A program made the position numbers and the translations under genes. The notes under the pieces are model-generated. The model had not been told where the DNA came from. It did no database searches and saw nothing but the letters and a program-made list of their open reading frames with translations. Below are positions 1 to 9,124 of a DNA stretch of 64,000 nucleotides, in pieces. Every line of letters starts with the position of its first letter. The stretch's first letter is position 1. Source of the DNA: Sphingobacteriales bacterium (GTDB lineage: Bacteria > Bacteroidota > Bacteroidia > Sphingobacteriales > Sphingobacteriaceae); contig JAQBOG010000020.1 of the NCBI GenBank assembly GCA_028288165.1, positions 39,463-103,462 on the forward strand, written 5' to 3'.

Positions 1-1
1 A

Positions 2-3000
2 GCTATTGGGGATAACCTAATGAGAATAGCTGAGAAAAAACCGTTTATTAAATTACAGGATGGAAAGCACGACCGGTACTTCAAACAATATAATCATCCT
101 TTTAAACTCTCGAAAGAAACTATCGATACATTTCCGGAGGATGAGGCCGAACAGTTTAAGACAGACTTATCTGTTGAATGCAAATTTCTTTTAGAGGTTA
201 ATGATATGGGTACGTTTATCCCGGCCAGTAACTCCAAATTGTATTTATACTATGCACTGGAACCGGTTACAGGTTTATCATTTGGTATTCATAGCTTCTT
301 TTCGGTCACTATTGAGAGAAAGTCTCTTACCAAAATCAGCCCGCTCAACGATTATTTATTTAAAGAAGCGGCTCGTTATTACGGGGATGAATTTTTATCT
401 CTTATTAAATCCGATCACCCTGATTCAGCATTGGAAATATTAGCCTACGAGCGAAAGGACAACGCTGGCTTGGAAAGCTTTTATACACTCCTGAAAACGA
501 ATTTAATCGGGAAGGCATTTATCAATCATCCGTTAGCTGGACATTACCTTCGTGCCGATGAGGTGTTACTGGTGAATAAAGATGAATTTAATCTGTTTAA
601 TGGCAAGCTGGGTGATAAGTTTTTATTTCAGGCACCAAACCAGACACTCGAAACATGGCTGATTAAGGAAGGAAATGTCGGAACACTTAATAACACCTAT
701 ATATTTAACCACATCGAGCCCAAGTGCGAAGAAAACAGTGTAAACCCATCATTTTTTCAAACTTTGTACAACTTAAACAAGATTTGGAAAGTAGACTTTG
801 GAAGTAAAAAGATCCTGCTAACGGAAAATGGGACATTAAAATCCGGCAATGATACGGAAGTATTTTACCTTTCAAAGGCAGAATATTCTACTCCCGAGAT
901 TTTGGAACGGTCACTGGCTTTTTTAAAAGCGGGTTTAAAAGTAGACGATTTTAACGACCAGCAGCGGAAGCAACTGGGTTTAACTGAATATAGTGAAGAA
1001 AGACTGCTTTCCGCAGCTTTAAGGCTATACCGGCGTGAGGTGAAATTTGAGTCAACTGATCAGGATTTGATCGGGTTAGAGATCATTCGTTTTCTTAAGC
1101 GGCTGAACCCCAACTCAAAGGGTCGAATTAAGGACGATATTTCATTTCCGGTCATACATAAAGCTACAGGTACCAGCGCCTGGAAAAATTTGATGCATAC
1201 ACCAGTATATTATTCCGATTTTGAATTCGGGACGGCTTATGAAAACGATTTCTATTATATAAATCTTGACCTGCTAAATACAGATAATGATTATGAGGGA
1301 TGGATGATGTTCGTAGAACAAACCGGTGTGTGGAAAATACCCGGAGCTTTTATTGAAACCGGCCGAAAAGAAATCCCAGACGAGGGGAGCTTCGTCGAAA
1401 ACGATCGTGAATTTCATAGTCCCACTGCTGAGATTTCCCATTTGTTCGGGCAATCCGTTATAGACAACTGGCTTAAATATCGTGATTTTGTCCTTGCACA
1501 AGACCCGCTAAGCAAGGCCATGAAGATTTCGGGCGGTTATAAGGATGATGTCACCCGTCTTGGTCATTCCGGCCTGGCTATTTATTTAAAAACCAGTTCC
1601 TGGCTTCCTGCTTTGGTTAAGGGACAACCGAAATTGAAAAGGCCAAGTGAAATCCTTGCCCTATCATCAGAGGAGTTTAACCGCACACATAACCAGGTAA
1701 TATTTGAATTTATGGATGTGATAAAATGTGATCATTTTATGCACCCTCAATTTTTATCGGATTTTGAAATTTGTCACCTCTCAATTTTTGCGCTGAACAA
1801 TTATAAAAATATATTACAGCTAGTGAATACCAGATACACCGCGCTAGATATTCCAGTGACGGAGAAAGGCAATTTCGAAAAGTTCTTCAATCGTATTTTA
1901 AGCTACCTGCACGATTATTTTCAGTCAAAACCAAAGGAAAGTACAGACTATCTTACGTTCAAGGAAGCCTTATTTCTCAGCAAATCCATAAATGATCAGT
2001 CCTTACATTGGACACTGGGAAAAAACACCATTCATATAGACAACAAACCCTTTTTAGATCGCATGGTAAGTAACGGTATAACACGTCACATTCCGGCCCC
2101 AAATGCATTTACTAAAAGAGACCGGGGCGAATGGGGGAAATACGCTTTAAGGATTGGGCGACAGCTTACCAAAATCATTATAACAACAATAGTTTCTGAA
2201 GGTCGAATCACCGGTTTGAGCAGTATTGTTGATTGCTTAGAAGTGATTATCGCTTTTGTAGAAGACGACCAGAATCAAAATTTCACAGCAGAGGTAATTG
2301 AATCATTGAAAGACGGCAATGTAAAAATACATAGTCCTTTGGACGTAGAAGCAACCGTCGACGGAATGATCATGACCCTTCCTCATGATTTTTATATAGA
2401 GGGCGACGGTGAATCTACCGTTTTGCATTTGGATAAAAAGCTTTTAGAAGGGGATTATAAACACTTGGCAGCATCGCTGGCGGCATTCTTTGAGCAGTTC
2501 ACAAGGAACGAAATGAAAAGGCTGGACTTAATGATTGAAGATAGTTTATTTTGCCATAACCAGGCTGAAAAATACACCTATGCCGTTAAGCGAAACATTG
2601 ATCAGGAAAGGCTGGAAGAAATAGCAGATGTATTAGCAAGGGGTATATTAATTTCAACTCCTGACCCTGTAGCTTCGGCTCCGGTAGGCAGGATTGTGAA
2701 CAACGCACCTGCCATAACGACTACCGTAACCAAAATCAAAACAGAAAAAGAAGTGGTAGAGGTAACTATTACCAATGGACACGATGCTTTTCTTGCCGAC
2801 CTTACACAAGCGGTGGGTCGGCCAGTTACTGAATTCGACGGTCCTACAATAACACCGGTTTTCGGGCATGTGAACTCGCCAAGAGGATTTGAACATGCCA
2901 ATGGAGATAACATGTTAAGAGAATATTCGGAGAACAGTTTAAAGGATATTGGATTTTATGGTGAGTATTTTATTTATAACAAGTTTATTAAAAAAGATCA

Positions 3001-3370
3001 ACAGCTACTTTCTCAGCTTGGTTTACATGATTCTAATAATTTTGAGTTAGAATGGTTCAATAAACATAGAATCAACAATAAGGATTTACCCGATCGAAGT
3101 ATGGGTATGGGTTGTGACATGCAAATAGCCATTTACGGGATTTTTATAGAGGTCAAGACTATGAAATCACAATCCGATATATTTCATATCACCGAAAAAG
3201 AATTTGGCAGGATGAAGATAGCCGGTAATAAATACTTCCTGGTGTTTGTTAAAAATATCTACTGCCCTGAAATTATAGATACGGAGGTAATGTGTAATCC
3301 TTATCAACATTTCCTTAATGGTCAATTGAGTTTCATAGAAGCGAAAATCGGCTTTAAATTCAAAATTTGA
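2..3370 (+). CDS. Large NOV_C (DUF3883) domain protein, 5' end outside the window
   Basis: The frame is open to the left edge. An ATG at position 20 gives 1116 aa, but the protein probably starts upstream. The last ~130 residues resemble the NOV_C/DUF3883 fold: a GxYGEYFIYNKF helix, then a Cys-Asp pair (Asp ~1033), the strand IEVKT (Glu ~1044, Lys ~1046), and a Y-x-LVFV strand, which together form a PD-(D/E)XK-like nuclease core. The central part has no motif I can name; its texture (for example FGIHSFFSVTIE) resembles large bacterial proteins with a sacsin-like GHKL ATPase at the N-terminus. No GHKL motifs lie in the visible part, so that link is inference. The stop is 3 nt before the next gene, so the two are probably co-translated. 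A defence role is suggested by the restriction and RloC-like genes nearby. No transmembrane or signal segment is seen. If the ATG at 20 is the true start, the protein lacks any ATPase. Confidence 0.75.
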   Translation, partial: AIGDNLMRIAEKKPFIKLQDGKHDRYFKQYNHPFKLSKETIDTFPEDEAEQFKTDLSVECKFLLEVNDMGTFIPASNSKLYLYYALEPVTGLSFGIHSFFSVTIERKSLTKISPLNDYLFKEAARYYGDEFLSLIKSDHPDSALEILAYERKDNAGLESFYTLLKTNLIGKAFINHPLAGHYLRADEVLLVNKDEFNLFNGKLGDKFLFQAPNQTLETWLIKEGNVGTLNNTYIFNHIEPKCEENSVNPSFFQTLYNLNKIWKVDFGSKKILLTENGTLKSGNDTEVFYLSKAEYSTPEILERSLAFLKAGLKVDDFNDQQRKQLGLTEYSEERLLSAALRLYRREVKFESTDQDLIGLEIIRFLKRLNPNSKGRIKDDISFPVIHKATGTSAWKNLMHTPVYYSDFEFGTAYENDFYYINLDLLNTDNDYEGWMMFVEQTGVWKIPGAFIETGRKEIPDEGSFVENDREFHSPTAEISHLFGQSVIDNWLKYRDFVLAQDPLSKAMKISGGYKDDVTRLGHSGLAIYLKTSSWLPALVKGQPKLKRPSEILALSSEEFNRTHNQVIFEFMDVIKCDHFMHPQFLSDFEICHLSIFALNNYKNILQLVNTRYTALDIPVTEKGNFEKFFNRILSYLHDYFQSKPKESTDYLTFKEALFLSKSINDQSLHWTLGKNTIHIDNKPFLDRMVSNGITRHIPAPNAFTKRDRGEWGKYALRIGRQLTKIIITTIVSEGRITGLSSIVDCLEVIIAFVEDDQNQNFTAEVIESLKDGNVKIHSPLDVEATVDGMIMTLPHDFYIEGDGESTVLHLDKKLLEGDYKHLAASLAAFFEQFTRNEMKRLDLMIEDSLFCHNQAEKYTYAVKRNIDQERLEEIADVLARGILISTPDPVASAPVGRIVNNAPAITTTVTKIKTEKEVVEVTITNGHDAFLADLTQAVGRPVTEFDGPTITPVFGHVNSPRGFEHANGDNMLREYSENSLKDIGFYGEYFIYNKFIKKDQQLLSQLGLHDSNNFELEWFNKHRINNKDLPDRSMGMGCDMQIAIYGIFIEVKTMKSQSDIFHITEKEFGRMKIAGNKYFLVFVKNIYCPEIIDTEVMCNPYQHFLNGQLSFIEAKIGFKFKI

Positions 3371-3373
3371 TCA

Positions 3374-3985
3374 ATGGCTATTCCTGACAGTACCTTTTTC
3401 GGGCCTGAAAATATTTCTTTTGGACAATTACGCCAAACTTCAGATCCTTTAGAAAAAATAGGCTTACTAAAAAAACGACTTGATAGCTTTTTCATCAGTC
3501 AGATTGATGCGCTTGATAAAAGATCGCCTTTTGTTGTCGCTATTATGTCTTGCATAGCCATAGAAACTTTAGGCACTATATTTTTTGATAAGGGAAAAGA
3601 TAACGGCCAATCATATCGTTTTAATTTGGTTTTGGCTAAAATAGATCAGAAATTTTCCAGGCCCTTAACGAAAGAGTTTAAAGAAAATTACAAAAAACAA
3701 TGGCCCGAAAAAGTTAAACTTGAGGCATCTACCCGCGGAGATCTTTTATATTCTTATTTAAGAAATACCATGATACATGGTTATTACGCACAGGCATTTT
3801 ATCTAAATGACGAAGAAGGTTTTACCTGGAAAGAAAAGGAAGGATACTTCATTATCAACCCACATTGGTTCTGGGTCAAAGTAAAAAATATCTATGGCCT
3901 TATAATCGACGAGGCTACTAATCCCAAAAAACAAAGCGCTTATAAAGTAAATGCGTTAAAATATTTAGAGGATATTGGTAAATGA
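3374..3985 (+). CDS. Small HEPN-like protein paired with the NOV_C protein
   Basis: This 203-aa soluble protein begins 3 nt after the stop of the large NOV_C gene. It is mostly helical by composition. Around residue ~135 it carries RNTMIHG, which matches the R-(N)-x3-H signature of HEPN-domain RNases and of their non-catalytic relatives. An upstream helix (FVVAIMSCIAIETLGTIFF) would be the second long HEPN helix. HEPN proteins often act as the toxic RNase or as a partner of ATPases and nucleases in phage defence, and the tight coupling here fits such a pair. The family assignment rests on this one motif and on helical character, so it is tentative. A plain structural partner protein is the main alternative. 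Confidence 0.7.
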   Translation: MAIPDSTFFGPENISFGQLRQTSDPLEKIGLLKKRLDSFFISQIDALDKRSPFVVAIMSCIAIETLGTIFFDKGKDNGQSYRFNLVLAKIDQKFSRPLTKEFKENYKKQWPEKVKLEASTRGDLLYSYLRNTMIHGYYAQAFYLNDEEGFTWKEKEGYFIINPHWFWVKVKNIYGLIIDEATNPKKQSAYKVNALKYLEDIGK

Positions 3986-4216
3986 ATACTTATTGAAGCT
4001 CTTTAATCCCTGTGACAGTATTGGAAGTCATTTTCTCCAAGAGAGATAGCGTGACATGATTTTCGCCTTGAATCCTTTGCACACCTTTTGCAAAAGGTGT
4101 GCCCTATTATGGTAATGAGTATAGTAACGAGGAAGGTGCGGTGTTTGCAAGAAGATCTATAAAGGTTGACGAGATATGTGAAATTTCCGAAGGAAGAGAT
4201 AAAATTTGCGTAAACT
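3986..4216. other. Intergenic space with perfect palindrome and open fragment
   Basis: Convergent spacer between the HEPN-like gene and the Mrr-like gene. It holds a perfect 24-bp palindrome (listed separately). To its right, a plus-strand reading frame stays open from about 4074 to 4276, reading AKGVPYYGNEYSNEEGAVFA and so on. The frame has no ATG and runs into the antisense of the endonuclease gene. It looks protein-like but could be chance; a gene remnant is possible. Confidence 0.35.
4079..4102. repeat. Perfect 24-bp palindrome
   Basis: GCACACCTTTTG is followed directly by its exact reverse complement. The flanking bases (T and C) break the symmetry. As RNA it would fold with a 10-bp stem and 4-nt loop between two convergent genes. 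No U-run follows on either side, so a classical intrinsic terminator is not clear. A binding site for a dimeric protein is the alternative. Confidence 0.7.
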
Positions 4217-4930
4217 TTAGATTTCACGGTACATCAGTTGATAGTGGCGCAGAGATTTATCTCCATTATCGGCTATAAAGTCAAAGTAATCCCTGTCATT
4301 ATTTAAAGAGATGTTACCGATGATTTGAAAGCTGTCATCTAGTATAGGTAATATCTCGGGATAGTTCCGTTCCCTGAAGTTCTCTTGGTCGCCAGGGCCC
4401 AGGCGAATGAATGGATTATAGGCACGATTCATTAACAAATGGGTGTCCCAGTCAAGTTCACCATTTTGCGGATGCTTTCCTCCAATCATTTCCCAATATG
4501 GGAAAAGACGATCAGCTAAGGGCATGTATTTTTGAGCCATACCCACTTGCCATTTTTTATAAAACCGCTCTTCCAATTCTTCCAAGGATACCAATTTGAC
4601 ATTAGTTTTTTCAGCGGCTTCATAGCTACCTTTCTGAAAACCATTTTTGGAAACAATAAATCCAAAATTTGCCCCTGCATCATTGATTACAGAACGAAAC
4701 GAGTGAATAGTTTCTTGGTTGACAGGTTTATTCCAGAACTTGCATTCAATAAGAAAAGTTGTATCATATTCACTGGTATGGTCACGAACGTAAACATCTA
4801 TTTCTTTTTGGCCCCTAACCAAATCAATAACCGTAGAAACTTCAACGGTATATCCGATTTCAGTAAAAAGTTGCCCAACCATATCCTGAAGTTCCTGCCA
4901 CGTAGAAGGCCTTGAGTTAAAAATTTGCAT
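4217..4930 (-). CDS. Mrr-like restriction endonuclease
   Basis: From the ATG at 4930 this gives 237 aa. An in-frame extension to 5005 has only a TTG start and adds 25 residues unlike the family. The N-terminal 125 residues are an Mrr-type restriction endonuclease domain: helix RPSTWQELQDMVGQLF, then strand KEIDVYV (Asp45), strand FLIECKFW (Glu62, Lys64) completing the PD-(D/E)XK site, and a VSKNGFQKG turn. The C-terminal ~110 residues are unassigned and may recognise DNA or a partner. Mrr-family enzymes cut modified or foreign DNA and often stand alone. It lies among other defence-type genes and converges with the NOV_C/HEPN pair. The catalytic residues appear complete. The target specificity cannot be read from the sequence. 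Confidence 0.85.
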   Translation of the reverse strand: MQIFNSRPSTWQELQDMVGQLFTEIGYTVEVSTVIDLVRGQKEIDVYVRDHTSEYDTTFLIECKFWNKPVNQETIHSFRSVINDAGANFGFIVSKNGFQKGSYEAAEKTNVKLVSLEELEERFYKKWQVGMAQKYMPLADRLFPYWEMIGGKHPQNGELDWDTHLLMNRAYNPFIRLGPGDQENFRERNYPEILPILDDSFQIIGNISLNNDRDYFDFIADNGDKSLRHYQLMYREI

Positions 4931-5555
4931 AGGGAATTTAATACGTTTGAAATTTTGAATATGTACAAAGAGAAATCTCGTTATACTGGCTCTAAATAAA
5001 CTCAAGACTATAAAGTTAGCAATTACTTCATATGGATATTAGGACAAAAAATCTTACTTAAAAAAAATTAAAAGACACTGAACGTATCAAAATGATACCT
5101 GTCGAATCAATAAAATTAAGCCAAGGGCTACCGTATGGTGCATGACAAAAAGCCTGCAACTAATCCGTCACAGCAATTAAATCCGTAGTTCTTTTTTTTA
5201 TGAGGCGCATCAATGATTTAAAAGGGTGCATCGAGTAAAAAGGCCTGCTGACATTCAAATTTGTACGAGTCGCAGGATAAAGTCCGATGATTTGACGAGT
5301 CGCTAATTGTAAGTAGGAAACGATATATTAATGAACATCCTGATATAATGCAGTTCGGTTTTTGTTTCTACGCGATACCCTGGCGCTGTTCGCTGGTGCG
5401 GTAAAAGGACATTTGTAAGGTATGTGTCTTGACGGTGAGAGAAATGCCGAAATTCAGGTCCTTATATAAATCAGCACAGGCAGAGATAGCGAAACTGCGG
5501 TAACCGTAAAAAAAACGAATATTACTAAAAATATTAGTATTTTTACACTGTCAAT
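4931..5555. other. Non-coding spacer with short dyads
   Basis: About 620 bp between the divergent Mrr-like gene and the 94-aa gene. I see no convincing gene. It contains a 15-bp dyad (GTATCA-aaa-TGATAC at 5084-5098) some 150 bp upstream of the endonuclease start, and two copies of ACGAGTCGC about 30 bp apart near 5266-5305. Either could be regulatory, but nothing shows this directly. Confidence 0.4.
5523..5539. promoter_or_regulatory. Operator-like dyad upstream of the 94-aa gene
   Basis: TACTAA-aaata-TTAGTA lies 17-33 bp upstream of the ATG at 5556, inside an AT-rich stretch where a promoter would sit. The symmetry and position suggest an operator, possibly for autoregulation. There is no direct evidence. 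Confidence 0.35.
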
Positions 5556-5840
5556 ATGAATACCTTTCTCATCACCGCTAATATCAAAGGCTTAGACACG
5601 AAGATTGTAGTCGAAGAGCCTCCACAATGGGATGTGCCGGAGTTTGCTGTTTCGATTAATAATCCTGCTCTCAGGGAACGCTTCTCTATTCGATTACATC
5701 ATGGCTTAAGGGAGCGTTTACCTGTTAATTCAACCTCCAGCCTGGAACCCTTGGAAGTCGAGCACATAGGTCTAGAGATCGCCAAATGCTGGCGAACCCG
5801 GTTGAGTAAGACACTCGACCTGTTTGAGCAGCTTTTTTAG
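5556..5840 (+). CDS. Unknown 94-aa protein
   Basis: I do not recognise this protein. It is soluble and mixed in charge, starts MNTFLITANIKGLDTKIVVE, and has a middle rich in Arg and Leu (RERFSIRLHHGLRERLP). No helix-turn-helix, signal peptide or membrane segment stands out. It has an AT-rich upstream region with a dyad. Its stop overlaps the stop of the convergent RloC-like gene by 2 nt (TAG at 5838-5840, TAA of the other gene at 5837-5839). In this setting it could be a small accessory or protective protein of a defence module, but that is position-based inference only. Confidence 0.6.
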   Translation: MNTFLITANIKGLDTKIVVEEPPQWDVPEFAVSINNPALRERFSIRLHHGLRERLPVNSTSSLEPLEVEHIGLEIAKCWRTRLSKTLDLFEQLF

Positions 5841-8414
5841 GCTTTTGGCTTCGCCATTACTTTTGCCCTGATCGTTATATAACGTTGTACTTCGGTGTTG
5901 AGATCCTCCAATTCAGGTTTGCGGTATGGAAGTCCGTCACTATGCGAGTGGCCTTCCATGAACTTACAGCAATCATAGAAGCCGGATGAGATTTCGTCCC
6001 TGATAGTATTGTCGAAATTGACGGTTTTCAAGGTATCAACGCTGACCCGCTCATTAAACCGTTGAACAACATTTTTGAAGAGTCCGTTAATTACTAATAC
6101 TTCATAGCAAGTGCGCAGGCTGGTAAAACCGTCTCTGATAAAGGTTTCCCTATCTTTGGCCGAACATTCAGGTTTTTTAGCAGCAGTGTAATGGGCAATT
6201 GGTATATTCTGGTTTCGATAATCCTTTTCGTAAGATGGCGCATTTTCAAGTGAGATGTAACCCGGCTTACCATCGCGCTGTTCGATCCAGTGACAAACGT
6301 GCTCCTTACCATAATCCTGGCAATAGGTGATCAGTTGGGATACAAACACTAAGTCGTGGGTAAAGACTACAATTTGCCGCTCGGATGATTCTTCGATCAG
6401 GCGTTCGGCAATATGGCTTTTGCGTTTTTCATCGAGCGAATTTACAGGGTCATCAAAAATGATTCCTTTGTTAATGCCCGATAAAATGGTTTCTGATAAA
6501 AAATCAGCTAACGAAATCACTTTTTGTTCGCCTTCGCTGAGTACATCGGAAGGTTGCCGCCCTTTTAGGCTGAGCTGACGAAAAGAGGTGCCGGCAGAAC
6601 CGGTATGCGTTACATTAATACCAAATGCCCCTTTTAAACGAACACATTCAGCATTGAAACGATCTATGTAGGCCTGATTAAAATACAAGCCTGATAACTC
6701 TTTTTCCTTGGTGGTGATCTCACGTTTCGAGATTTTGGCTTTGGCTTTAACTGCTTTATCCGTCCAGACCAAGTTTTCTATTGCCTTTTCTATAGTTGAA
6801 ATATGGTCACCGAGTTTTTCCTTGTGATTGAATACGGTAATCTGTTTTTGAAGTTTTTCAATTGCTTCAGCCACATCAGCCTCCTTTAATCTTTTGATCC
6901 GGCTTCCGATATCTTCAGTAATTCTATCTATCACAGCGGTATCGATTTGTGCGGATTGGTAACTCACGAACTTTTTATCGCTAATGTCTCGTGTAATAGC
7001 GTCCCTGAGTTTCAGCTGCGTTTGGAGCTCGGCCATGATAACACCCATTTCAGTCGCCTTATTCTCCGATAACCATTTATACAAGATACCCGTATCGGGC
7101 AAAATATTCAGATCCAATTTGCATAGTGCATCTTTGGAGGTCGCTAAAGCGGCCTGTGCATCCTTGCTGTCCTGTTCGGCCTTGCTTTTGATAAATGCCC
7201 AATAGGCGCTCACCAGCGATGCGGCCTCTCCTGTCAGCGGTTGCTGGCATAACAAGCAGCTATCATCCGGTTGGGGATAGCTAAGCCCTCCTTTGTCTTG
7301 CAAACGGGCAAATACATCAGCGGCCGCTATAAATGTCCGCCATTCAGCCCCGCCGATCTGACCAAGCGACGTTTTTTTAAACTGATCAATATCATGACCC
7401 GCCGCTAAAAGTTCCTTTTCAACGCAGTCCTTAACTTTATCGTTCGCTTTAGTCAACTGATCAACCGTGAAATATCTGTTCAAACTATTGCTGGCAGTTT
7501 TTAAACTGGCCAGCAGTATTTGTTGCTGTTCTAAATCCTGAATTTTCCTTATCTTTTTTCAATATGGTCAAAGCCGCTTTTTCACCTTCTAATTTAGTCC
7601 GTTCAGCTTTATCTTCGGATGTAAAAGGCAGTAGCGCCTTCAAGTGTTCAATCTTAGACTTAGCCGATAGCTCGGCAACCATATTTTTAATATTAGATTC
7701 TCCATCAAATAAGGCAGTCAAGTTCGTGCTACTGGCATGCCTATCGATATCCGCCTGGGCCAGTTCTTCCAGAATCTTATAAGCCTCGTTCAGGTCAGCA
7801 AAAAAGGAAAGCCCGGCAGGACGGAAATTGAACTGATTTTTATTGTTCAAATGGGCATGCACCGCTTTTTCGTCAAAAACGGAAAATTGTTTAAACTCTG
7901 CGTGGCCGCAATCGGCCGGATAGTGAAAAACTGATTTTGTGCCCGCCGATTCAAAAGTAAATTCCGCCGCTTTGTTCGCAGGCGTACCCGCATTATGAAC
8001 ATTGGGCAGAATAGTTTTATCACCTTTGGTAATGAACACATTGTTTAATAAACGAATATAGCCTGATTTACCCGAGCCATTAGCTCCATAAACGATGGTC
8101 AGGTTCGACCCGAAAGTCATTACTTGGTCTGGCACGAGCGCATTGATACCCGTTACACCTAAAATTTTCAGCAATTTCAGATCGTCTTTATAATAACCCG
8201 ATTCCGTCTTACAGATAACCGCGATTTCCGGCCGTTCAGTTTTTCCAGACAGCCCAGCATCTTCCAGGAAATACTGATAAGAGGCTTGATGATCTTCATC
8301 TGCTAATGCTACCCCCGATAATAATTTTGCCGATAGGAGTTGCGACCAATAGGGCAGTCCCTTGGTAAAAGAAAGGATATCGGTTTCTAAAGTCCTTGGA
8401 ATTTCACTCGGCAT
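5837..8414 (-). pseudogene. RloC/PrrC-like AAA_13 zinc-hook ATPase, split by a frameshift
   Basis: Two adjacent reading frames form one protein of about 860 aa. The first (8414-7485) carries Walker A GANGSGKS at residues 110-117. The second (ending 5837) carries a CLLC zinc-hook pair, then signature LSEGEQK, Walker B IIFDDPVNSLD and switch FTHD. This is the SMC/Rad50-like AAA_13 architecture of anticodon nucleases RloC and PrrC. Near the C-terminus there is an R-x3-E (RTCYE) and a His cluster (HSHSD) 51 residues later, reminiscent of the PrrC/RloC Arg-Glu-His triad. The frames join if the A6 run (T6 at 7554-7559) is read as A5: the second frame then extends upstream as KIQDLEQQQILLASLKTASN before NRYFTV. 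Either the gene is disrupted, or the run length is a sequencing error. A programmed shift would need +1 and is less likely. Without repair the ATP-binding site is split between two polypeptides. Confidence 0.75.
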
Positions 8415-9049
8415 AGGATGAGATTATAGGTTTGGTTAAAACTAATACATTTTCACCGTAAACCGAATCAATGGCTCTTAATATAATGATTATGTTTTAT
8501 GATCAATTGATCGTATAAGGCATTGCAAAACAACTGCGCTTGGTTGAGGTATCCGATCATATTAATTCATCGAAAATGATGATATCACCAGTATGCGGAT
8601 TATAGACAAGACGGTCATCCAGCGCAGTAAGGGCTTTCATACGCTGGCGATTGGCAGGCTCCAGCTGTTTGAGGTTCCTGCCCTGGTGAACGAAGATATT
8701 CCTGACTTTCGGTTAATCATCAATTTTCCGCCAGGCGGTGCACACCGATGTGAAATCAAAGATGAGATCAGTTTAAAATACGACTTTGCAATAAAGGGGG
8801 GTAACGGATAAAAATCTGGATGGGGATGCTATAGGAGAATTGTCGACAAACATGAATAAATTGAACTTGCGCCGCTAAGCGTTTTACGGATCCTGTTATT
8901 TTAAATATGTTTCAAATTCCAAAATGTATAATAAGTTATTGGAAAGCCTTTAGGTTGCTTTATTGAACAGCTGAGCGATGTCTCCTATCCAAATAAAACA
9001 ATGAAGTAATAAGGTGAATTCAGTTTCGGTAATTGTTGTGTTTGCTTGC
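8415..9049. other. Non-coding stretch with possible gene remnants
   Basis: No intact gene. On the minus strand a short frame ending at 8557 reads MKALTALDDRLVYNPHTGD and so on, and stays open upstream to about 8711. It is protein-like but is cut by a TAA. The plus strand has an open frame at 8593-8811. One of these is probably the relic of a lost gene; I cannot name it. Confidence 0.35.
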
Positions 9050-9081
9050 TTTGTGTTTAAATAACTTATTTTGTATCTTTA
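9050..9081 (+). promoter_or_regulatory. Bacteroidota-type promoter
   Basis: TTTG at 9050-9053 and TATCTTTA at 9074-9081 are 20 bp apart, close to the TTTG / TAnnTTTG promoter pattern of this phylum. Transcription would start near 9088 and meet the hairpin at 9239-9271, giving an RNA of about 185 nt with no clear reading frame. Confidence 0.4.
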
Positions 9082-9124
9082 TACCATACAGTCGTAGCAT
9101 AATTAAGGTCAATTAGTGGCCATT

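Noticed and set aside
4003..4227. 74-codon minus-strand open frame after the Mrr-like gene
   Set aside because: No family resemblance; spans the palindrome; likely chance.
7554..7559. Programmed -1 ribosomal frameshift in the RloC-like gene
   Set aside because: The frames need a +1 (or -2) change, and the A6 run is not phased as a -1 slippery heptamer; mutation or sequencing error is simpler.
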